Assembly: GCA_031269635.1 (NCBI GenBank)
Contig: JAISYY010000234.1
Coordinates: forward strand, 1-7,071
Length of the DNA: 7,071 nucleotides
Source: Tannerella sp.
Lineage (GTDB): Bacteria; Bacteroidota; Bacteroidia; Bacteroidales; Tannerellaceae
Direction of reading: 5' to 3'
In this document: positions 1-6,391 of the stretch, piece after piece
Position numbering within the stretch: the first letter of the stretch is position 1
How the letters are laid out: each line of letters begins with the position of its first letter
Position numbers and translations under genes: made by a program
The notes under the pieces: generated by a model
Database searches by the model: none
What the model was told of the DNA's origin: nothing
The model's input: the letters and a program-made list of their open reading frames with translations, nothing else

Positions 1-627
1 GGCTATCTGGCAAGAGAATATTTCACGTTTCACAGCCACAGTTTCTTCACGATGACGGCTCAGACCCATTTTACCAGCCTGACCTCGACGACAAATAAAG
101 ACACGCTGCAAAAGGCAGGTTATACGCTCGAACTGGTTGAAGTTCCCGGAAATACGGACAATCCCAACATCAAACTTACGGCCCATACGCCGGTGGAAGC
201 TGAAGAACTGTCGTGGGTGGTATACCACTACCCCTACCGTGCACCGGCAGACCGGAAGTTTGAACTGGCGCAGCTTATCGACACGGCGCACGTTGACCCG
301 GCTATTCTGGAGGCCGCAAGGGATGTGTTGTACAACGATGACGCAACGGCCGGAGAAGTCCTGGCGGCGATCCGTTCTTTCCGTTCGGGCGCCAACGGCA
401 ACGCCGCCTTGCCGGAAAGCCGTCCGGCGTGGACTGTCGGAACGGGCGACCGGACGGTCGTTGTCCGTGGCGTGACGCCCGGAAGTATCATCACGCTTTA
501 TCAAATTAACGGACGGATCGCATCCTCCATTCGCGCCGCATCGGATACGGAAACGATCGGCGTCGCGATGCGGGGTATTTATATCGTAAGGGTTGACGAC
601 CGTGCTGTCAAGGTTTTTGTAAGATAA
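1..627 (+). CDS. Secreted protein, C-terminal part, with FIVAR-like helical segment and sorting-like tail (5' end outside window)
   Basis: The frame is open from the first base, so this is the last 208 codons of a longer gene; the ATG at base 52 is probably internal. Visible parts, numbered from the window edge: an unassigned region (1-85); a helical stretch at about 86-130 containing LYNDDATAGEVLAAI, which resembles FIVAR-type modules (the pattern NDDAT-x-x-EV-x-x-AI); and a 65-residue tail (about 143-208) with a beta-rich pattern, LYQINGRI then GIYIVRVDDRAVKVFVR. The tail resembles Bacteroidota C-terminal domains of the type IX sorting or DUF6383 kind, which end in GIYxVRV...KVxVR. From these families I infer export to the cell surface or outside. 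The catalytic or binding part, if any, lies upstream. The trmO-like gene starts 5 nt after the stop, suggesting co-transcription. Confidence is high that it is coding and moderate for the tail. Confidence 0.8.
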   Translation, partial: GYLAREYFTFHSHSFFTMTAQTHFTSLTSTTNKDTLQKAGYTLELVEVPGNTDNPNIKLTAHTPVEAEELSWVVYHYPYRAPADRKFELAQLIDTAHVDPAILEAARDVLYNDDATAGEVLAAIRSFRSGANGNAALPESRPAWTVGTGDRTVVVRGVTPGSIITLYQINGRIASSIRAASDTETIGVAMRGIYIVRVDDRAVKVFVR

Positions 628-632
628 GTAAC

Positions 633-1136
633 ATGAAAGAATCAGATCGTATGAACCGGATTATACTTGAACCGATCGGCGTCATTTGTACGCCGCACGA
701 ACAAATCGAAGGAATGCCCGTGCAGCCGGCTGGCGCGGCGGGTTTTACGGGTAGGGCTGTGCTGAAAAAAGAGTACGTCGAAGGACTGACCGACCTGGAA
801 GGTTTTTCGCACGCCACGCTCATCTACCATTTCCACCGGACGGAAGGATACCTCCTCACGCTCATTCCCTTTATGGACACGAAGCCTCACGGCGTGTTTG
901 CCACCCGTTCGCCCAAACGTCCGAACCATATCGGGATGTCCACCGTGCGTATCCTTTCGGTCGAAGGCGATACCGTCACGTTCGACGGCGCTGACATGCT
1001 CAACGGCACGCCGCTGATCGACATCAAGCCGTATTATCCCAAATACGACAGTCCTGCGGATACGAAATCAGGCTGGCTCGAAAATGCCGCCCATGCTCAT
1101 TGCAGTGAAATACGTTCCGATAACCGTTTTGTATGA
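633..1136 (+). CDS. trmO: tRNA (N6-threonylcarbamoyladenosine(37)-N6)-methyltransferase TrmO-like (TsaA/YaeB family)
   Basis: This is a 167-residue protein of the TsaA-like beta-barrel family. Characterised TrmO methylates t6A at position 37 of ANN-decoding tRNAs using S-adenosylmethionine, in the cytoplasm. Family signatures seen are the N-terminal strand ILEPIGVI (10-17), GVFATRSPKRPNHIG (87-101), and DMLNGTPLIDIKPY (121-134) followed by YPKYDS. These are the most conserved blocks around the cofactor and active site. The protein is shorter than E. coli TrmO (about 235 residues) and lacks its C-terminal extension, as do many short homologues. A second possible start, ATG at 651 (MNRII), is equally plausible because neither has a clear ribosome binding site. 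The gene starts 5 nt after the preceding stop and overlaps the next frame by 4 nt. Family assignment is firm; the exact tRNA activity is inferred. Confidence 0.92.
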   Translation: MKESDRMNRIILEPIGVICTPHEQIEGMPVQPAGAAGFTGRAVLKKEYVEGLTDLEGFSHATLIYHFHRTEGYLLTLIPFMDTKPHGVFATRSPKRPNHIGMSTVRILSVEGDTVTFDGADMLNGTPLIDIKPYYPKYDSPADTKSGWLENAAHAHCSEIRSDNRFV

Positions 1137-2095
1137 ACAGGAACTTGATTGCCGGAACGGTGAATACCGTATTCCACAGAAACATTTCCGCACCTCACGG
1201 AACCCTTTGGCGTGGTGGCCGGGCGAAGCGTTCCGTCGCATTACGGCAGGATGCGGGGCCGTCGCCGGTGCAGGGACTGTTTCGTCGTGTTCGCCGGAGC
1301 GGCGCACAGGCCGGAACAGTTTCCGGTACGAAAAGCCGGGATCCGCTGCGTGGTCTTGCCGTCGTACTTTGCGCCTTCGGCATCTTCGGCCTTTCGTGCG
1401 AACGGGAAAGCAATTATCGCTTCAGGGGGATGCCTGGTGAAGATGTTTACGTACCGCCGCCCGCCGGTGGAAATTATCCTTCGGGAGGCGCACTCGTCTT
1501 CCACGAAAATTTCCAGTCGTGGAAACGGGAAGGCTATGAGAATCGGGAAAAAGTGGACTGTGAGGACGACCGGATGACCACTTCGCAGGTCATGTATGTC
1601 CCCGCCAGTCCCCGGACAGCCGATTACAACGGATTCCAGGTAGCCTACACACTAAAGGATTTTGCAGTCAGTCCCGACTGTGACGTCAAAGCCGGCAGTT
1701 CCACGGCGGATTCGGAGGTCAGCACGGGATATGTCGCGCTTCAGCAACTCATCTTTTACGAGTGTGGGCAGCACGATTCGGACGCGATGATGCAACTCTC
1801 GTCCCTGCCTTCGGTTTCGCGGGTACGCTTCTCCGTTTCGCTCGGCGGGCGGATGGAGGACGTGGCGGGGATTACGCTCTGGGTGAAAGCCGGAGGCCAA
1901 ACGGCGTTTTCAAAGGCGGGCGATTTCATCCCTTCCGACCCGGAAGCGGGCGAAACGTTTTCGGTCGACATTAACGAACGGGATGTGCAGTTGAAATTTA
2001 CGCCCGCCCTGACCGGACGGGAGAATCCGGTGAATGACGGTGTCAACCGCGCGGTACGGATACATGATCTGTGGATCTGGAGCGTGGGGGATTAA
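1133..2095 (+). CDS. Putative exported lipoprotein of unknown function
   Basis: A 320-codon frame whose ATG overlaps the trmO stop (ATGA), a layout typical of translational coupling. The first 70 or so residues are rich in Arg and Gly, look unlike a natural N-terminus, and precede a hydrophobic segment (LAVVLCAFGIFGLSC, about 75-89) that would serve as a signal peptide. Cys89 followed by Glu90 and Glu92 suggests a lipoprotein, although the lipobox is imperfect: Gly at -3, Leu at -2. The true start may therefore be nearer the hydrophobic segment, but no ATG, GTG or TTG lies in frame close upstream of it (only a CTG), so I keep the coupled ATG. After Cys89 come a Pro-rich linker (VPPPAGGNYP) and a predicted beta-rich globular region starting at ALVFHENFQSW and ending IHDLWIWSVGD. 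I recognise no family with certainty. A jelly-roll-like carbohydrate or adhesion module would fit the beta-strand pattern, but that is a guess. Confidence 0.75.
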   Translation: MNRNLIAGTVNTVFHRNISAPHGTLWRGGRAKRSVALRQDAGPSPVQGLFRRVRRSGAQAGTVSGTKSRDPLRGLAVVLCAFGIFGLSCERESNYRFRGMPGEDVYVPPPAGGNYPSGGALVFHENFQSWKREGYENREKVDCEDDRMTTSQVMYVPASPRTADYNGFQVAYTLKDFAVSPDCDVKAGSSTADSEVSTGYVALQQLIFYECGQHDSDAMMQLSSLPSVSRVRFSVSLGGRMEDVAGITLWVKAGGQTAFSKAGDFIPSDPEAGETFSVDINERDVQLKFTPALTGRENPVNDGVNRAVRIHDLWIWSVGD

Positions 2096-2188
2096 GAATT
2101 AAAAATTAAAAATGGCATATCAAATTATCACATCGTTGTCTTTTCAGGAGGCGATTCCGTCACATGGGAAAGAAAAGGAGAATGACTG

Positions 2189-2271
2189 CCCGGATTGCTT
2201 CACCCTCCGGGTTCGCAATGACGGCGGCGTGTGCTTCGTCACTGCGAGAGCGCAATCCGAAACAATCCGGG
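2189..2271. repeat. Palindromic REP/MITE-like element, copy 1
   Basis: Outer arms CCCGGATTG (2189-2197) and CAATCCGGG (2263-2271) are perfectly complementary (9 of 9). Inner arms CGCAATGACG (2214-2223) and CGTCACTGCG (2237-2246) pair at 9 of 10. The 83-bp element could fold into a long interrupted hairpin or cruciform. The motifs GGATTGCTTC and GCAATGACG are of the kind seen in dispersed intergenic palindromes in many bacterial genomes; that comparison is from memory and not a search. Confidence 0.75.
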
Positions 2272-2325
2272 CTGCGTCACTGATAGACTTGACTTCATTT
2301 CATGAGAAAACAAAGGAAATGACGA

Positions 2326-2403
2326 CCCGGATTGCTTCCTGCCGCGCCGTCGCAATGACGGGAAGCTCGCCCCCGTCATTGCAAACGCAGCGAACTAATC
2401 CGG
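2326..2403. repeat. Palindromic REP/MITE-like element, copy 2
   Basis: Same orientation and layout as copy 1. Outer arms CCGGATT (2327-2333, within CCCGGATTG) and AATCCGG (2397-2403) are complementary. The inner arms are a perfect 11-bp inverted repeat, GCAATGACGGG (2352-2362) and CCCGTCATTGC (2372-2382), with a 9-nt spacer. That inner hairpin is strong enough to act on RNA, but no T tract follows, so it is not a standard intrinsic terminator. The two copies are separated by 54 bp. Confidence 0.77.
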
Positions 2404-2471
2404 ACAGTGTCGCGTTCGTCAACGTCTCATCGACGTGCATCCGTAATTCCTCACTCTCTGCTCTCCTGAAA

Positions 2472-3503
2472 GTGATATGTATGTTTCTGTTTCCGTGTAT
2501 GGTAATGGCGCAATATCGCGAAGTGACGGACATGGCGGGGCGCAGGGTCGGTATTCCGGAAAAAGTAGACCGCGTTTTTACCGACCGTTTCCTCTCGCTT
2601 GTCGCATTTGCACTCGACCCTGCGATGACCTGCAACGCCACGTTCCGCGTTTCGGAAGCAGGCCGGAAATACATTTCGGAGATGTATTACGTGAATAAAC
2701 CGTTGACGGAAAATAATGAAGAAGAACTATTGAAACTGCGTCCCGATGTGATCCTGCTGTCATTTCAGGACGAAGCGTCACGCGAGGCGGCCGGACGTAT
2801 GCAGGCCAAACTGCGTATTCCCGTCCTGCTGGTGAAATTCGGGATAACGGATTACCGCGACGCTTACGGATTTCTTGGACAGACGTTAGGCCGTCAGGCA
2901 ACTGCCGGACGAATCATTGACTTTCTGGATAAATATCTGCTTCCGCTTCATGAGCAGACGGGGAAAATCCCCGCCGGCAAACGCCCGTCTGTCTATTATG
3001 CCGAAGGCAGCCGCGGACTGAATACCGAAGCTGCCGGTTCGCTCCACAGCCAAGTGATCGACTACCTTCATGCCCGCAACGTGGCGACGGTCACGACCGG
3101 CAGTATCCACGGCATGGCCGCCGTCACCGCCGAACAGGTGCTGATGTGGAATCCCGATGTAATTATTGTCTGGTCGGGTTTCCCTTCGGGAGCCGGTCTG
3201 CCGCAGGAAGCGAAAAAGGAAAAGAGCACGCGCGAACACATCCTGACCGACCCCGTCTGGCAACAGACCGGCGCCGTCGCGAACAAACAGGTATATCAGG
3301 TTCCTTCGCAGCCTTTCGGCTGGATTGACCGCCCGCCGAGCGTGAATTGCGTGCCCGGCGTCCTGTGGCTGGCACATCGGCTCTTTCCCGAAATATGTAC
3401 ATTCGACCTGAATACGGCACTAAAAGAATGTTTCCGCCTGTTTTATCACGTGGAGATAACCGATCAGGATATTAAATATTTGCTTGAAAACGAATGTCGT
3501 TAA
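2472..3503 (+). CDS. Periplasmic class III ABC-transporter substrate-binding protein (iron-siderophore/cobamide type)
   Basis: A binding protein of the BtuF/FepB-like family (Peripla_BP_2), which captures metal chelates such as ferric siderophores, heme or cobamides in the periplasm and hands them to an ABC permease. Numbered from GTG 2472: short hydrophobic leader ending VMAQ (signal peptidase I type cut likely after Ala13, no lipobox); lobe 1 entry EVTDMAGRRVGIPEKVDRV (17-35), a family hallmark; LRPDVILL (89-96); lobe 2 with NPDVIIVWSG (227-236); and PFGWIDRPPSVN (281-292), the conserved C-terminal motif of siderophore-type members. Mature length (about 330) fits the family. The start is uncertain: the frame is open back to ATG 2112, but that part runs through palindromic repeats. 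CTG 2466 would add a Lys to the leader; ATG 2481 leaves too short a leader. The TonB receptor follows after 24 nt, supporting a shared ligand. Ligand identity cannot be read from the sequence. Confidence 0.88.
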   Translation: MICMFLFPCMVMAQYREVTDMAGRRVGIPEKVDRVFTDRFLSLVAFALDPAMTCNATFRVSEAGRKYISEMYYVNKPLTENNEEELLKLRPDVILLSFQDEASREAAGRMQAKLRIPVLLVKFGITDYRDAYGFLGQTLGRQATAGRIIDFLDKYLLPLHEQTGKIPAGKRPSVYYAEGSRGLNTEAAGSLHSQVIDYLHARNVATVTTGSIHGMAAVTAEQVLMWNPDVIIVWSGFPSGAGLPQEAKKEKSTREHILTDPVWQQTGAVANKQVYQVPSQPFGWIDRPPSVNCVPGVLWLAHRLFPEICTFDLNTALKECFRLFYHVEITDQDIKYLLENECR

Positions 3504-3527
3504 TTTATCATTACCAAAGCAACCGAT

Positions 3528-5588
3528 ATGAAGATAAAACCGGCATACATTATAATATATATCCTCTCCGCGCTTGCGCTTGCGCAGGGAATGGCCTTCG
3601 CGCAGGAGCCGGAACCGCTCACCGATTCCTTGCCGGAGGTGACGGTGTTCGGACGCCGGCGCACGTCGCCGCTGAAGGTCTTGACGGTGGAACCGCCGGC
3701 CTGGGAATCGTCCATCACTTGTATCACGCCGGATGATAACCGGAAAACGGCTGCGCATCATCTGTTCGACGCCCTGAAATATTCGCTCAACGGCATGGCT
3801 TCGACGCAGGGACGCCGGAAAAAACACTATTACCTCCTGCGCGGGCAAAACGTCGCTGCCGACTATGCCGTCAACGGGGTCTCCCTCTCCACCAACGGCG
3901 CAGGCCCCATGGCGGAATGGGTGGAAGCGCCTTCGCTCCTGCCCGAAAGCATCATTGAATCGGTCGAGATTGTCCGTTCCGGCAATTCCCTGCTGCTCGG
4001 ATTCAGCGGACTGAACGGCGTAATCAACGTGAAAACAAAAACTTTCGACCGGGCGACCACACGGGCGGAAGCGGAATACGGCTCCTTCAATACCCTGCAC
4101 GCCGGCTTGCTACACGGAGGAAAAATAAAAAACTTCCAGTACGTTTTTTCGCTGTATAACGACCGCACCGACGGTCCGGCAGGACGTCACAGCTACGAAA
4201 ACCTGTGGAACTTTTACGGAAAAATCGGTTACCGGTACAAAGAAAAACTGGACGTGAATCTGGAAAGTTTCTACATCTACGGGACGCGCTTCGTTACGCA
4301 GTCCGTCTTCGACACCCTGGCGGCGCCGCAAAGCCAGCTCGCCGACTTGTGGGAATACGACCCCATGCGATACAGTGTCACCACTGCCCGCATCAAATAC
4401 CGCGCCTCCGAATCCGCTTCTACCGAGTTACAATTCAGCTATATCCTGAACCGTATGGACCTGTACCCCGACCGTTATCATTTCGTATCCACCGGCAAAG
4501 TCATAGAACTGTCCGATTCCATTATCCGCAACCGTGCGTTCTGCGAGCCGGATTCGATCTTTACGGCGGCTGTTTTTCAGGCCTTCTCGCCCGTTGAGCG
4601 GAATGTGGCGCGAGCCGGCGTCATGTTCGCCTCGTCCGCCAATTATGCGCACGGCAAATCGAAAAAGAAAATCCTTTCGGCAACCGTCCTCGACCAGCAT
4701 ACATTCGGACGTACGGACGTACATCTCGGTGTGAAACTGATTCGTGAATATTACGATTACTACGTCCCGTATCAAGGTTTCGGCGATGAAACGAACGCTG
4801 TTTCCAACGAATGGCAACCCACGCTGTTCAATATCAGCGCCGGCGTTTCGTTTCCCGTAAACAGCCGTTATCTGTTGAATTGCGTCATCAACAGCGGCGC
4901 TTTGCCTGCCGACCGGACGGCCCTGCAACAACCGGCAGACGCCGCCGGCAATCCCATAACAGACGAAAACACCGGCAAACCGCTTGTCTCCGGCCTGAAA
5001 AGGGAAAACCGGACGGGCGTGGAGCTGGGTCTCAAGCAATATCTTCCGGACGCCGGACACCTGACCTGGACACTTTTCCTGCTGAACCAGAAAAACACGT
5101 CCGAATATACCCGGACGCCTTACTACGATGGGAACAGCGTCCTGCGTTACTACATGAAAAATCTGGATTTGCGCACCGCGGGCGTCGAACTCGCTTTCCG
5201 CAGCCCGATGTGGATAGGCCTGTTCAGCGCCTTCGGAAACATTTCCTATAAATACGTCTATCGCTCGGAACCGTCGGGCCGGACGCGCTACGACAAACAG
5301 CCGCCGCTGATTGCCAACGCCTGTCTGTCGTTCGTCAAAAAGTACACGGAAATTCATCTGATGGCGAAGTATGTTTCGTCTTACCGTTCCGACCGTTTCC
5401 TGAAAAGGGAGGTCAATATGGGGAATTATAGCAACGTTGATGTACAAGTTATCCGGCACATCCCTGCATTGTACACGGAATTATATGTGGTGGCAAATAA
5501 CTTGTTTGACGTTCGCTACGCAACGGTTTCCCCGATTTATCCCGATTTCGGGCGGCAAATCAGGGTGGGGGCGAGGTGGAGGTTTTAG
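3528..5588 (+). CDS. TonB-dependent outer-membrane receptor (siderophore/cobamide-type transporter)
   Basis: A 686-residue outer-membrane receptor that imports a large scarce ligand using energy from TonB-ExbBD. Seen in order: signal peptide (1-25, cut likely AFA|Q); a TonB-box-like segment LPEVTVFGRRR (35-45); plug domain (about 57-172) with HYYLLRGQNVAADYAVNGV (100-118) and the classic IESVEIVRSGNSLLLGFSG (143-161) followed by LNGVINVKTK; then a 22-strand-type beta barrel with regular Asn/Tyr/Phe-rich strands; and the C-terminal NLFDVRYA (658-665) with YPDFGRQIRVGARWRF ending in Phe, the usual outer-membrane insertion signal. It has no carboxypeptidase-like N-terminal extension and is far shorter than SusC-type receptors, so it belongs with BtuB/FecA-like transporters rather than glycan-utilisation systems. 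No N-terminal signalling domain is seen. It is 24 nt after the binding-protein gene and probably shares its transcript. Family firm; ligand unknown. Confidence 0.95.
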   Translation: MKIKPAYIIIYILSALALAQGMAFAQEPEPLTDSLPEVTVFGRRRTSPLKVLTVEPPAWESSITCITPDDNRKTAAHHLFDALKYSLNGMASTQGRRKKHYYLLRGQNVAADYAVNGVSLSTNGAGPMAEWVEAPSLLPESIIESVEIVRSGNSLLLGFSGLNGVINVKTKTFDRATTRAEAEYGSFNTLHAGLLHGGKIKNFQYVFSLYNDRTDGPAGRHSYENLWNFYGKIGYRYKEKLDVNLESFYIYGTRFVTQSVFDTLAAPQSQLADLWEYDPMRYSVTTARIKYRASESASTELQFSYILNRMDLYPDRYHFVSTGKVIELSDSIIRNRAFCEPDSIFTAAVFQAFSPVERNVARAGVMFASSANYAHGKSKKKILSATVLDQHTFGRTDVHLGVKLIREYYDYYVPYQGFGDETNAVSNEWQPTLFNISAGVSFPVNSRYLLNCVINSGALPADRTALQQPADAAGNPITDENTGKPLVSGLKRENRTGVELGLKQYLPDAGHLTWTLFLLNQKNTSEYTRTPYYDGNSVLRYYMKNLDLRTAGVELAFRSPMWIGLFSAFGNISYKYVYRSEPSGRTRYDKQPPLIANACLSFVKKYTEIHLMAKYVSSYRSDRFLKREVNMGNYSNVDVQVIRHIPALYTELYVVANNLFDVRYATVSPIYPDFGRQIRVGARWRF

Positions 5589-5600
5589 GGAAAGGACTCC

Positions 5601-5644
5601 ATACAGCAATTTGGCCACACTGTAATTTCTGAAATACAGCAATT
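5601..5644. repeat. Short direct repeat ATACAGCAATT x2
   Basis: The 11-mer ATACAGCAATT occurs at 5601-5611 and again at 5634-5644, exactly 33 bp apart (about three helical turns), just after the receptor stop. Between them CTGTA (5620-5624) pairs with TACAG (5635-5639). It could be a weak regulator site pair, a scar of insertion, or chance in AT-rich DNA. Confidence 0.4.
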
Positions 5645-5701
5645 ACTTAATCCTTTATTCATTATCTGTTTATCAATGTTATATTTTCCTCGAAGGAAGA
5701 A

Positions 5702-5722
5702 AATCCGGATTTCGCCCGGATT
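5702..5722. repeat. 7-bp inverted repeat (hairpin) upstream of the cupin promoter
   Basis: AATCCGG (5702-5708) and CCGGATT (5716-5722) form a perfect 7-bp stem with a 7-nt loop, followed by an A-rich tract. The same bases also make an imperfect direct repeat, CCGGATTTCG (5705-5714) and CCGGATTCCG (5716-5725). On the minus strand the A tract becomes a T tract before, not after, the stem, so it is not a good terminator in either direction. It lies about 15 bp upstream of the -7 box and could be an activator or repressor site. Confidence 0.4.
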
Positions 5723-5736
5723 CCGAAAAAAAAGAG

Positions 5737-5744
5737 TACTTTTG
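5737..5744 (+). promoter_or_regulatory. Bacteroidota-type -7 promoter element for the cupin gene
   Basis: TACTTTTG followed by CGG matches the Bacteroidota sigma-ABfr -7 consensus TAnnTTTG. The -33 element is weak: TTTC at 5710-5713 with a 23-nt gap instead of TTTG at about 19. The predicted transcription start is near 5751, giving an untranslated leader of about 100 nt. Confidence 0.6.
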
Positions 5745-5754
5745 CGGTGTAAAC

Positions 5755-5787
5755 TTTGTAACATATAATTGATAAATATGTTACAAA
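5755..5787. promoter_or_regulatory. Perfect 11+11 bp inverted repeat, probable operator or leader hairpin
   Basis: TTTGTAACATA (5755-5765) and TATGTTACAAA (5777-5787) are exact reverse complements separated by 11 nt (5766-5776). Half-site centres are 22 bp apart, about two helical turns, which suits a dimeric regulator binding one face of the DNA. It begins within a few bases of the predicted start of transcription, where a bound repressor would block initiation or early elongation. As RNA it could also fold into an AU-rich hairpin. The regulator is unknown. Confidence 0.6.
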
Positions 5788-5851
5788 AATAAATAGTAAA
5801 AAAACACGCAAAGCATTGATATTGAAAGGATAATAAATAAAAGTTTTAAAC

Positions 5852-6313
5852 ATGAAACAGATAGAAAAAATTTCAGAGAACAGGAACTATACGGCTATAA
5901 GTATAGGCGATTTGGATAAGTTACCGGATTATTCTTTTATTCATCCCAAAACAAATCAGGAAGTTCGGGGTAAGGTATTTGTCAAGGAAGCAACAAAGGC
6001 GACAGGAACGGAAATTTCGTTTACAACATTGCCTCCAAAGAGTGAATTGCCTTATTTTCATTTTCATAACAAGGACGAGGAAACGTATATCATTTTAAAG
6101 GGTGCGGGATATTATCAGGTAGATGACGATTGTTTTCCAATTGCCGAAGGAAGCGTGATTCGGGTTGCGCCTCAGGGAAAAAGAGGATTGTGCAATACAT
6201 CGGATACGGAAATGATTTACATCTGCGTTCAGTCCAAAGAAAACTCGCTGGAAGAGCATACAACGGACGACGGCGAACGAGTAGATTGTGAATCCCAATG
6301 GAGGAAATTATGA
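5852..6313 (+). CDS. Single-domain cupin protein
   Basis: A 153-residue cytoplasmic protein (no signal peptide or membrane segment) with one cupin beta-barrel. Cupin motif 1 is seen at about residues 68-85: a HxH pair in YFHFHNKDEET, a following Glu, then LKGAGYYQV. These residues normally bind a divalent metal. Motif 2 reads GSVIRVAPQGKRGLCN: the PxG turn is present, but the position usually holding the third metal-binding His is Gly. Many small Bacteroidota and Clostridia cupins vary in this motif, so it may still bind metal through motif 1 or may bind a small ligand instead. The reaction or ligand cannot be assigned. The gene has its own promoter and a striking inverted repeat upstream, and is more AT-rich than the receptor gene before it. 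The start at ATG 5852 is supported by motif spacing and the upstream promoter. Confidence 0.88.
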   Translation: MKQIEKISENRNYTAISIGDLDKLPDYSFIHPKTNQEVRGKVFVKEATKATGTEISFTTLPPKSELPYFHFHNKDEETYIILKGAGYYQVDDDCFPIAEGSVIRVAPQGKRGLCNTSDTEMIYICVQSKENSLEEHTTDDGERVDCESQWRKL

Positions 6314-6362
6314 GCAAATACGAACCGTTATGAAAACATGTTCGTTGATTCGGAAAAAAGAA

Positions 6363-6370
6363 TATCTTTG
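6363..6370 (+). promoter_or_regulatory. -7 promoter element ahead of the NIF3-like start
   Basis: TATCTTTG followed by CAG is an excellent match to TAnnTTTG. A GTTG at 6344-6347 may be a -33 element but is about 15 nt away, shorter than usual. Transcription would begin near 6377, 15 nt before the truncated coding start at 6392. Confidence 0.6.
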
Positions 6371-6391
6371 CAGTCTTAATAAATAAATGTC

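Larger units (their letters stand above)
2096..2471. other. Gene-poor interval with palindromic repeats
   Basis: This 376-bp stretch opens with an AT-rich tract built from AATTAAA-like units (2095-2112), then holds the two palindromic elements listed separately. A plus-strand frame stays open from ATG 2112 into the binding-protein gene, but its first 110 or so codons mostly translate the repeats, give a sequence with no recognisable fold, and precede a signal peptide. I therefore regard the interval as non-coding. I see no convincing TAnnTTTG promoter for the downstream gene here. Confidence 0.6.

Noticed and set aside
1084..1440. Alternative plus-strand frame overlapping the end of trmO and the start of the lipoprotein frame
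   Set aside because: No domain, runs against the strong trmO motifs, and does not lead into the signal-peptide-like segment.
2352..2382. Strong hairpin considered as an intrinsic terminator for the upstream operon
   Set aside because: It has the stem but no T tract on either strand, and it is part of a repeated element found twice, so it is better explained as a palindromic repeat.
2189..2403. Possible CRISPR array
   Set aside because: Only two units, each itself a long palindrome with diverged interiors and no regular repeat-spacer pattern; no cas genes nearby.
4428..5459. Long minus-strand open frame (343 codons) inside the receptor gene
   Set aside because: It lies wholly opposite a well-supported TonB-dependent receptor, and its translation shows no recognisable domain; it is a by-product of the G+C-rich codon pattern.
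5755..5787. Possible invertible promoter flanked by inverted repeats
   Set aside because: Only 11 bp lie between the arms, too little to carry a promoter or be inverted by known recombinases.
5662..5853. Minus-strand 63-codon frame rich in Phe, Ile and Tyr, resembling a small membrane protein
   Set aside because: It covers the cupin promoter and inverted repeat, its hydrophobicity follows from AT-rich DNA, and its start overlaps the cupin start codon. No promoter is seen for it.
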